Origin: Anaerolineae bacterium
GTDB lineage: Bacteria > Chloroflexota > Anaerolineae > SpSt-600
DNA: 5,396 nucleotides
NCBI GenBank assembly: GCA_028275425.1
Contig: JAPWUT010000126.1
Location: 1-5,396, forward strand
Direction: 5' to 3'
Shown here: positions 1 to 5,396 of the stretch, one piece after another
Layout: every line of letters begins with the position of its first letter
Numbering within the stretch: position 1 is the first letter of the stretch
The notes under the pieces: generated by a model
Databases searched by the model: none
What the model saw: only the letters and a program-made list of their open reading frames with translations
Told to the model about the DNA's origin: nothing
Translations under genes and position numbers: made by a program

Positions 1-239
1 CTTTCCAGAAGGTAGCTACCCAAGGTGTGATCGGCATGGTAGTGGGTGAGGATTAGGTATTTTATGCCCTCTGGGCATTCTTTGAGGGCGGCCTTTTTCA
101 GTTCCAAGGTCTCGGAGGGGAACGGGAGGGTGTCTATCACTACTGCCCCCTCCGGAGTGGCTATAAAGCCAGCTGTCACCTCGTAATAGAGGTCACTGAC
201 AAAAGCGTATATGTTATCGGAAACCCTGTCCCTTATCAC
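1..239 (-). CDS. Metallo-beta-lactamase-fold hydrolase, N-terminal fragment (3' end outside window)
   Basis: Only the first 79 codons are present; the gene continues past base 1. The fragment shows the usual MBL-fold start: a beta-strand region around residues 10-37 (NIYAFVSD, then a glycine-containing turn and VVIDT at 33-37), a helix around 42-55, then a strand leading into the metal signature HYHADH. The signature supplies His66, His68, Asp70 and His71 of the HxHxDH motif that binds the di-metal (usually zinc) centre. The Leu-Thr before it and the hydrophobic region after it are also typical. The GTG start at 239-237 is chosen because a strong Shine-Dalgarno sequence lies 6 bases upstream and because it gives a 4-base overlap (GTGA) with the stop of the Wzy_C-TPR gene. 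The superfamily covers thiolesterases, lactonases, nucleases, sulfatases and more, and the part visible here does not settle the substrate. There is no clear signal peptide, so it is probably cytoplasmic. MBL assignment is firm; specific function is unknown. Confidence 0.93.
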   Translation of the reverse strand, partial: MIRDRVSDNIYAFVSDLYYEVTAGFIATPEGAVVIDTLPFPSETLELKKAALKECPEGIKYLILTHYHADHTLGSYLLE

Positions 240-3200
240 TTTCCCCCTCCTTGCTCAAGCTGAGAGATGAAGTTTTCCAGCATAGGCTTATCGGAAGGAG
301 GAGCAAGCCTGAGAGCTTCGCGAGCTTCGGCCAAGGCCTGGTCGGTAAGGCCCATTTGGCTATAGAGCAAGGCAAGGTTCCGATGGCTAACGTAATCGTT
401 GGGGGCAAATTCCAGTACCTTCTTGTTAGCTTCTACCGCCTTTTCCAGCTTCCCCATCTGAGCATAGACGAAGCCAAGGGCACTGTAGGCTTGTATTAGG
501 TTGGGCGATATCTCCAAGGCTTTTTCGTAGGCTTCGGCGGCTTTCTCCCACTGGTTTGCCATCCGGTAGTAATCCCCTAAGAGGAGCCAGGTTTGGTCAT
601 AGAGGCTGTCAAGGGCTAAGGAGTGCTGGATTGTTTCCAAGGCCTTGTCCCCTTGGCCCAGCATTAGGTAGATTAGGGCTTTTTCGTTTTGGAGGTGGGC
701 GGTGTTGGGGCTAAGGCGAGTGGCCTGGAGGTAAAAGTCCAAGGATTTCTGGAGTAATTCTTGCCTTTTCTGCGGGTCAGGGGAGAGGTCGGCCCAGTTG
801 CGGTAGAGGCGGGCCAAGTTGGCAGTGTGGTCGGGGTTGTAGGGGTTGAGGTTGCGGGCCCTTATGAGCACTTCCTCAGCTTCCTTAAGCTTGGCCTCCC
901 TTTTGACGGGGTCTTGGATGGTGCGGGCATGCTCAAGTAGGGCTCGGCCCAGGAAGAGGTAGAAGTAATCCTCTGCCGGGGCGAGCTGAACCGCTTGGGA
1001 ATGGAGCTTGGAGCTTTCGGCCCACCGCCCCATGCTGTCCAAGGCGAAGCCTTGTTTGTAGACAATATCGGCTTTAATTATGCTCAGGTTGGTGGCGTAG
1101 ATGAGCAGAGGCACTATCACAAGGCTGAGGAGGAACGCAGGCACTGAAGCTAAGGGCTTTAGGGCAATAGGAGATGGCTTGGGGTTTTCGCCAAGCAGGG
1201 AAATCCCCACCAGAAGGATGAAGGCGAAGACAGTGGCGTAGTAGTAGGTTATGGTGTTCACCACATTTCTCCCCGGCAAGAGGTTGGAGGCATGGTAGAG
1301 GCCGAAGATAAGCGGGAGGGTTAAAGTTATGGCCAAGTAGATGAGGAAGGCTCCTACCATTGTCCCAAAATCCGGATTCCTCCTTTCCAACGCAGTTCTG
1401 GAAGCGATGAGTGCTCCGCCTACAAGCCAAGTGAAGAAGAAGAGCCAAAACATGGCCAAGGATACTTCCGGTCGCCCCTGGCTGAGCCGGTACATTAGCG
1501 AAGAGACGAGGATGGAAATTGGGTCCAATTTCCCCAGCTGGTTCGTGGTGTAATCAAAGAGCATGGTGCACAAGACGAAAGCCATGAGCAGGGAAAGGGA
1601 TAGGGCAAATGGCCAGTGGTATTCTAAGGGGGGAGGTTGGGTGAAGTGGGCCTTTTTGCGCTTTGGCTCGGGGGGAGGCGCTGGCTTTTCCAAGGCGATT
1701 TGCCTTGTGCCCAAGGCCACCATCACGGCTAAGAGGAGCCAGAAGTATGTGCGGGTGGCCGCTATGGCTATGCCGAAGTGAATTTCAATGAAGTGGGCGA
1801 TGAAGGTGGCAAGGAGGGCCACCAAAAGCATAGCTCTGGAATCCAGGGGCTCTTCTTTCTCCTTATGGACTGCCAGGGCAAAATACATGGTGTAAAGGGT
1901 AAGGCCTGCTATCATCCCTGTGGGGATTCCAACCCCTGAGAAGCGGAAGCTTCTTTCCACAAGGTAGGGGGTGATAAGGCCCAGGAATCCTCCTGAGGCC
2001 AAGGAGCCAAGGAAGAGACCCTTCCGCCTTTCGTCCGGGATGAAGCCAAGCCAGCGAAGCCCGTAGTAGAATATGCTCCCGAAGAGGGTGATGTAGACGA
2101 AAAAGCCAATCAGGCCGGTTGTCACCAAAGCATCAAAAGTCTCATTGTGGGAGCGATCGGGGGAGGCAGTCCGGGCTTCGTAGTGGGCGAGGTCGGGTGG
2201 ATAGAAGGGGTTGTAGGCGTAGTGCATGGTCTCGGGGCCGTAGCCTATGAGAGGCCGCAGGGCGTTCAACGGGTCATATCCACCCGTTGGGGACCAGAGG
2301 GGCTGGTGGGGGAGGATGAGTTTAACTGCTCCCTCCCAGATTAGCACCCTGACCTTGCCCGTTCCTCCGCCAATTTCAAAAATTTGCCCCAACCGGCCTA
2401 TGTAGGGCAATTGCTTAAGCGGGTCTAAAGGGGTGTGGGGCAGGTTAAAGACTACGAGGAAGAGGATTCCCAGGATGGTGTGGAAGACCCAGCTGAGCCA
2501 GAGCCATCGGAAGCCCTTTCTCAGGAAGGCCATGAGCCCATAGGCCGGAAGGATGCCAACCGGGATTGAGATTAGGGAGAAGGCGGCTGCTTTCCCCAGC
2601 TCATCCTTTGTGAGGGGACCCGGTTTGGCTTGGTTCCTCATTGCCACTAAGACGATGAGCATGAAGGCGTAAAGGCCTCCCAGAAGGCCAACCCAAGGCC
2701 CTCGGCTCTGGCTGAAGAATATGCACATGATTTGGACGATGAGGGCGAATAGGTAGACCCCTCCTGCAATGGCTTCAAGTGTCCCTCGTGGCCCCTCTTC
2801 TTTAACGATTAGCCCCATGGACCGAATTACCCTTTCCAGGGTCAGGAAGAAGACCATGATGAGGTAAGCGGCGACGAAGATGGCATTGCCCATGTTGGAG
2901 GCAACGCGCCTTGTCACATCTCCTCCCCACGGAAGCGGGTCCTTCCCCAAGTGCTGGACTATACCATAGATGGAGATGGGGATGCTGGTTAGGATGACGA
3001 TGGTTATGAGGCGTTCCAGTTGCTCCCGGCGTTTGAGGTAGAGCAAAGTCATGAAGAAAATCACGAGGTAAGAGAGGGTGGTGTAGGTGCCTTGGAGGCG
3101 CTGGTAGGAACCCCAGAAGCTTATGCGGGGTGAAATAGAAGCGGCAGTGGATATCAGGTAAACTATCGCCAATAGGAAGGTGGGGATGACCAATGGGGTT

Positions 3201-3430
3201 TCCTTGAGCCATTGGGTGAATGGTTTGCCAAGATGCAAGCCTTCATCGGCCAGCTTTATTAACCAAACCGCTACCATGACCAAAGCGATGGAGCGCAGGA
3301 TGCTGAGCTTATCGGGTTCAAAGACCCGCTGGGAGTAGATGTTGAAGAAGAGGGGGACGACGGTAGCAGCAATGAGCCACCCGGCTTCCAAAATTTTCTC
3401 GCAGACAGCGCCGACTTTGCTCTCTCTCAT
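236..3430 (-). CDS. Large O-antigen ligase/polymerase (Wzy_C) family membrane protein with C-terminal TPR array
   Basis: This 1064-residue polytopic protein probably polymerises or transfers lipid-linked glycans on the extracytoplasmic face of the membrane. Residues 17-575 hold roughly 14-15 hydrophobic segments. Family-like landmarks are FSQSRGPWVG (239-248), a long hydrophilic loop at about 330-432 containing RVLIWEG (361-367), GYGPE (396-400) and RSHNE (426-430, with His428). WaaL-type ligases depend on arginines and a histidine in this loop. A proline/lysine-rich linker (577-606, with KRKK) is followed by a second bundle of about five hydrophobic segments (607-785), then seven TPR units (787-1046). 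Plain WaaL/Wzy proteins are about 400-450 residues, so this one is more than twice as long. The ATG at 3430 overlaps the epimerase stop (ATGA) and has a good Shine-Dalgarno sequence 8 bases upstream; no start in the upstream gene's space is needed. The stop overlaps the MBL gene. Whether it is a ligase, polymerase or protein glycosyltransferase cannot be decided from sequence. Confidence 0.92.
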   Translation of the reverse strand: MRESKVGAVCEKILEAGWLIAATVVPLFFNIYSQRVFEPDKLSILRSIALVMVAVWLIKLADEGLHLGKPFTQWLKETPLVIPTFLLAIVYLISTAASISPRISFWGSYQRLQGTYTTLSYLVIFFMTLLYLKRREQLERLITIVILTSIPISIYGIVQHLGKDPLPWGGDVTRRVASNMGNAIFVAAYLIMVFFLTLERVIRSMGLIVKEEGPRGTLEAIAGGVYLFALIVQIMCIFFSQSRGPWVGLLGGLYAFMLIVLVAMRNQAKPGPLTKDELGKAAAFSLISIPVGILPAYGLMAFLRKGFRWLWLSWVFHTILGILFLVVFNLPHTPLDPLKQLPYIGRLGQIFEIGGGTGKVRVLIWEGAVKLILPHQPLWSPTGGYDPLNALRPLIGYGPETMHYAYNPFYPPDLAHYEARTASPDRSHNETFDALVTTGLIGFFVYITLFGSIFYYGLRWLGFIPDERRKGLFLGSLASGGFLGLITPYLVERSFRFSGVGIPTGMIAGLTLYTMYFALAVHKEKEEPLDSRAMLLVALLATFIAHFIEIHFGIAIAATRTYFWLLLAVMVALGTRQIALEKPAPPPEPKRKKAHFTQPPPLEYHWPFALSLSLLMAFVLCTMLFDYTTNQLGKLDPISILVSSLMYRLSQGRPEVSLAMFWLFFFTWLVGGALIASRTALERRNPDFGTMVGAFLIYLAITLTLPLIFGLYHASNLLPGRNVVNTITYYYATVFAFILLVGISLLGENPKPSPIALKPLASVPAFLLSLVIVPLLIYATNLSIIKADIVYKQGFALDSMGRWAESSKLHSQAVQLAPAEDYFYLFLGRALLEHARTIQDPVKREAKLKEAEEVLIRARNLNPYNPDHTANLARLYRNWADLSPDPQKRQELLQKSLDFYLQATRLSPNTAHLQNEKALIYLMLGQGDKALETIQHSLALDSLYDQTWLLLGDYYRMANQWEKAAEAYEKALEISPNLIQAYSALGFVYAQMGKLEKAVEANKKVLEFAPNDYVSHRNLALLYSQMGLTDQALAEAREALRLAPPSDKPMLENFISQLEQGGGK
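246..252 (-). promoter_or_regulatory. Ribosome binding site AAGGAGG for the GTG-started MBL hydrolase
   Basis: AAGGAGG reads on the minus strand 6 bases upstream of the GTG at 239-237. It lies inside the final codons of the Wzy_C-TPR gene and accounts for that protein's glycine-rich tail (EQGGGK). It supports the non-ATG start and coupling to the upstream gene. Confidence 0.85.
293..1072 (-). repeat. Seven tetratricopeptide repeats at the C-terminus of the Wzy_C-type protein
   Basis: Residues 787-1046 form seven TPR units. Units 4-7 (911-944, 945-978, 979-1012, 1013-1046; bases 293-700) sit in perfect 34-residue register with no insertions, and each ends in an AL..(S/A)P-like turn. Units 2 and 3 (about 821-866 and 867-910) are longer, with roughly 10-12 inserted residues each (TIQDPVKREAK and DLSPDPQKRQ regions). 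TPR superhelices bind proteins or peptides, so a scaffold role in a glycan-assembly complex is plausible. The units differ clearly at the DNA level, so this is not a recent tandem expansion. Confidence 0.9.
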
Positions 3431-4395
3431 CCTTTCCTCTCCTTAAACCATCTTATCGTCCTTTCTAACCCTTCCTCCAGTGGAACTTCAGCCTTGAAGC
3501 CCAGGATTCTTTCGGCCTTTGAAGTATCGGGGCAGCGCTTTCTGGCCTCCTCAAAATCGGGACCGTAAGCTTCGCTGTAAGGGACGAAAACTATTGGGGA
3601 TGAGGAAGCAGCTTTTTCCTTCACAAGTTCGGCCAGCTCCAAGATGGAGATTTCCCGGCCATTGCCGATGTTGAAGATTTTTCCGAGGGCTTGAGGCAAA
3701 GTGGCGGCTAAGATTGTCCCCTGGACTGTATCGGCGACGTAGGTGAAGGAGCGGGTTTGGGAGCCGTCGCCGTAGACGGTTATGGGCTTCCCTTCCAGAG
3801 CTTGGGAGATGAAGCGAGCGATGACGCTTCCGTAGCCTCTCGGGTCAAGGCGAGGGCCATAAGCGTTAAAGTAGCGGACCACGGAGACTTCAAGGCCTAA
3901 GCGGTGGTAAGCCAAGGCCATGTGTTCATCCAAGCTTTTGGAAAGGGCATAGCACCACCTGGAAGCCTCCGGCGGGCCGAAAACTCCGTTATCGGTCTCC
4001 TTGAGCCGGGACTTACGGCTCTTGCCGTAAACTTCTGATGAGGAGGCTACCAAAACTCTCCGGCGGTAGCGTTGGGCCAAAGCTAAAACCAGCTCTGTCC
4101 CCAAGACATTGACCCTTATCGTCCTGAGCGGGTCCTGGAGAACGTAGTATACTCCGACTACGGCTGCCAGGTGGTAAATGAGCTCGCAATCCCGCACAAG
4201 GCTTTCCATCAGAGAAGCATCGGTCACATCGCCTCGGACCAAGCGGAAGGATGGATTTGAAAGGTTGTGGGCGATGTTGGCTTCGTTCCCTTGGGAGAAG
4301 TCGTCCAAGACTACTACTTCGTGGCCTCGGGCCAAGAGTTCATCCACCAGGTGGGAGCCGATGAAGCCTGCGCCTCCGGTCACCAAAACCCTCAA
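3427..4395 (-). CDS. NAD-dependent nucleotide-sugar epimerase/dehydratase (extended SDR family)
   Basis: A 322-residue soluble enzyme of normal length for extended SDRs. The N-terminal Rossmann fold carries GGAGFIG (7-13, GxxGxxG), acidic residues Asp31-Asp32 after the second strand for the NAD ribose, a GDVTD stretch at 55-59 and HLAA at 75-78. The active site is SSSEVYG (118-124), with Ser119 in the usual Ser/Thr position, plus Tyr149-x3-Lys153 (YALSK). The substrate half includes RYFNAYGPR (Arg/Asn/Gly-Pro signature), VYGDGSQTRSF and YVAD, typical of enzymes acting on UDP- or dTDP-hexoses. The SSSEVYG and GDGSQTRSF segments resemble UDP-glucuronate decarboxylases and UDP-glucose 4-epimerases about equally, so the product (UDP-xylose, UDP-galactose or another sugar) is left open. 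Translation starts at TTG (4395-4393), which begins the conserved RVLVTGGAGFIG strand, follows a strong Shine-Dalgarno sequence and overlaps the CDF stop by 4 bases (TTGA). Its likely role is to supply a sugar nucleotide for the glycan handled by the downstream Wzy_C-type protein. Confidence 0.93.
   Translation of the reverse strand: MRVLVTGGAGFIGSHLVDELLARGHEVVVLDDFSQGNEANIAHNLSNPSFRLVRGDVTDASLMESLVRDCELIYHLAAVVGVYYVLQDPLRTIRVNVLGTELVLALAQRYRRRVLVASSSEVYGKSRKSRLKETDNGVFGPPEASRWCYALSKSLDEHMALAYHRLGLEVSVVRYFNAYGPRLDPRGYGSVIARFISQALEGKPITVYGDGSQTRSFTYVADTVQGTILAATLPQALGKIFNIGNGREISILELAELVKEKAASSSPIVFVPYSEAYGPDFEEARKRCPDTSKAERILGFKAEVPLEEGLERTIRWFKERKG
3439..3444 (-). promoter_or_regulatory. 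Ribosome binding site AAGGAG for the Wzy_C-TPR gene
   Basis: AAGGAG lies 8 bases upstream of the ATG at 3430-3428, inside the last codons of the epimerase gene (it encodes part of the KERKG tail). It fixes the start of the large membrane protein and supports translational coupling through the ATGA overlap. Confidence 0.8.
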
Positions 4396-5396
4396 CTTTC
4401 TCCCCTCCTTTGAGGCTCGGTGTGGATTACAATCCGGCTTGCAGAAGGGATTTGTTCCCTTATCTTCTTTTCCAGCTCTTCGGCCAACTTGTGGGCCTCT
4501 TCCACCGATTTCGTCGGTTCAATGGCCAGGTGGAGGGAGATGTGGTAGTTCTGGCCGTGCTTGTGAATCTGAACATTGTGAACCCCTTCTCCTCCTATCT
4601 CGGCGATGACTTTTTCCAAGGCTCTGCGGGTTGCGCGGGGCAAGGCCTGAGGGGAAGCTTCGCTTTCCATTTGCGGCTCTATGTGGGTTACGATGTCAAT
4701 GTCGGTCCCAAGTTCTTTCGTCAGTTTTTCTTCCAGCTTGGACACGACCTCGTGAGCGTGGGCCAAAGTCCAATGGGCAGGGGCCTCAAGGTGAACTTCC
4801 AAGACCCCGCGGTTGCCCTGCTTGTGGAAGCTGAGGCTGTGTGCCCTCATCCCAAATTGGGAGGCAATGGCTTGAGTTTTCTCGTAGAAAGTTTCATCTT
4901 GATTGGCCACAGGCTCTGTGTGGACTATCACATCTCCTTGGGGGATGAAGGAAAGGATTGCCTCCTCAACCGCTTGGGCGATTCTGTGGCTTTCTTCCAG
5001 GGATGCGCTCCTCTTTATCCCGACCTCAATGTCCACGAAGACTTGGCGGCCGGCGTTCCTGGCCCGCACCTTGTTCACCTTCAATACCCCTGGGACGAGA
5101 GCGACCCGTTCCGTAATCTCCTCCTTTAGCCCTTCCGGTGCTCGGTCCATGAGGATGTTCAAAGCCTCTCGGCTCAAGCGTATTCCGGCCACCATTACCA
5201 TAATCGCTACCACTAAGGCCGCTACAGGGTCAGCCCATTCCATGCCGAATTTGGCGGCTATGAGGCCCAGTAATACCACGAGGGAGCTAAATATGTCGCT
5301 CGTGTAATGGAGGGCATCGGCCTGGAGGGCCTGGCTCTGGTGTTTTCTGGCGGTTCGGGTGAGGATGATGCTCAGGGAAGAGGCAACTATGATTGA
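4392..5396 (-). CDS. Cation diffusion facilitator (CDF) metal exporter with three tandem C-terminal domains, 5' end outside window
   Basis: The open frame runs unbroken to base 5396, so the start lies outside; 334 residues are visible (residue 1 = codon at 5396). A GTG at 5279 lies inside a transmembrane helix and is not the start. Residues 1-12 are the end of TM4. A basic loop leads into TM5, whose HYTSD (His30, Asp34) is the HxxxD half of the intramembrane metal site, and TM6 is about 56-75. The QSQAL..ADALHYTSD segment closely resembles E. coli FieF/YiiP from memory. About 150-165 residues (TM1-3 and most of TM4, with the partner site) are missing. CDF proteins use the proton gradient to export Zn2+, Fe2+, Mn2+ or similar ions. 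After TM6 comes not one but three ferredoxin-like cytoplasmic domains (about residues 90-162, 167-241, 253-328), each ending in an H-x-E-P motif. Such domains normally dimerise and sense metal. The metal specificity cannot be called from this fragment. The stop overlaps the epimerase start. Confidence 0.93.
   Translation of the reverse strand, partial: SIIVASSLSIILTRTARKHQSQALQADALHYTSDIFSSLVVLLGLIAAKFGMEWADPVAALVVAIMVMVAGIRLSREALNILMDRAPEGLKEEITERVALVPGVLKVNKVRARNAGRQVFVDIEVGIKRSASLEESHRIAQAVEEAILSFIPQGDVIVHTEPVANQDETFYEKTQAIASQFGMRAHSLSFHKQGNRGVLEVHLEAPAHWTLAHAHEVVSKLEEKLTKELGTDIDIVTHIEPQMESEASPQALPRATRRALEKVIAEIGGEGVHNVQIHKHGQNYHISLHLAIEPTKSVEEAHKLAEELEKKIREQIPSASRIVIHTEPQRRGES
4404..4410 (-). 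promoter_or_regulatory. Ribosome binding site AAGGAGG for the TTG-started epimerase
   Basis: AAGGAGG lies 8 bases upstream of the TTG at 4395-4393, within the last codons of the CDF gene (encoding part of its QRRGES tail). It is the main reason for accepting the rare TTG start. Confidence 0.85.
4413..5129 (-). repeat. Three tandem CDF cytoplasmic (ZT_dimer-like) domains
   Basis: Three homologous protein units of about 73-76 residues are encoded at roughly 4911-5129, 4674-4898 and 4413-4640. Each shows the same pattern: a first strand, a second strand, a helix with (S/A)H followed by an acidic heptad-like stretch, and a final strand ending HTEP, HIEP or HTEP. Linkers of about 4 and 11 residues separate them. 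Relative to the zinc ligands of the YiiP C-terminal domain (His232, His248, His261, His283, Asp285, from memory), the distal two copies keep all four histidines with Glu for Asp. The first copy has Asn108 and Glu124 at the first two positions. DNA identity between copies looks low, so the triplication is old. Confidence 0.85.

Noticed and set aside
293..700. Tandem 102-base DNA repeat suggesting recent TPR expansion.
   Set aside because: The protein register is exact at 34 residues, but the bases of the four units differ widely, so it reflects the TPR fold and not recent duplication.
1074..1448. A 124-codon minus-strand frame inside the Wzy_C-TPR gene, and similar ones at 2802-3212 and 862-1065.
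   Set aside because: They are out-of-frame readings of the same strand within one continuous membrane/TPR gene, with low-complexity His/Pro/Ser-rich translations and no family resemblance.
4178..4609. A 143-codon plus-strand frame spanning the CDF-epimerase junction.
   Set aside because: It overlaps two well-supported genes on the other strand and its translation is Ser/Arg/Pro-rich with no domain; there is no room for an independent gene.
4410..5129. A 239-codon open frame on the plus strand, antisense to the CDF gene.
   Set aside because: It lies wholly opposite a frame with unmistakable CDF homology and domain repeats. Its translation has no recognisable motif, and it has no convincing ribosome binding site. 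It is a composition shadow.
5277..5279. GTG as the start codon of the CDF gene.
   Set aside because: The frame continues upstream through TM5 with the HxxxD metal site and the end of TM4, so this GTG is an internal valine codon and the true start is beyond base 5396.
1..5396. Promoters, terminators, CRISPR arrays, tRNAs or insertion-sequence ends.
   Set aside because: There is no intergenic DNA. I saw no repeat-spacer pattern, terminal inverted repeats, tRNA-like cloverleaf or hairpin plus T-tract that stood out from coding sequence.

Overview
The window is wall-to-wall coding sequence on the minus strand. Four genes read from the right-hand end to the left-hand end with no intergenic space. 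In transcription order they are: (1) a cation diffusion facilitator (CDF) metal exporter whose N-terminal part lies beyond base 5396; (2) an extended short-chain dehydrogenase/reductase of the NAD-dependent nucleotide-sugar epimerase/dehydratase type; (3) a very large membrane protein combining an O-antigen ligase/polymerase (Wzy_C) domain with a C-terminal TPR array; (4) the N-terminal 79 codons of a metallo-beta-lactamase-fold hydrolase that runs off base 1.

Each of the three junctions is a 4-base stop/start overlap (TTGA, ATGA, GTGA). A purine-rich Shine-Dalgarno sequence precedes each one and is embedded in the last codons of the upstream gene. The three downstream genes use three different start codons (TTG, ATG, GTG). 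This layout argues strongly for one polycistronic transcript with translational coupling. No promoter, terminator, RNA gene, mobile element or CRISPR array is visible, and there is no non-coding stretch to hold one.

The Shine-Dalgarno sequences, the non-ATG starts and the gene families indicate a bacterium. A Wzy_C-TPR fusion of about 1,060 residues with a second membrane bundle, next to a nucleotide-sugar epimerase, in mid-range G+C DNA, reminds me of Chloroflexota (Anaerolineae-like, possibly thermophilic) genomes. That placement comes from memory of family distribution and is tentative.

Functionally, the epimerase/dehydratase would make or modify a nucleotide sugar in the cytoplasm, and the Wzy_C-TPR protein would polymerise or transfer a lipid-linked glycan on the outer face of the membrane. 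The roles of the CDF exporter and the MBL hydrolase in this pathway are not clear from sequence; both are metal-dependent. The most unusual feature is the CDF protein: it carries three tandem copies of the cytoplasmic metal-binding dimerisation domain instead of one. The membrane-proximal copy has lost two histidine positions that the two distal copies keep.
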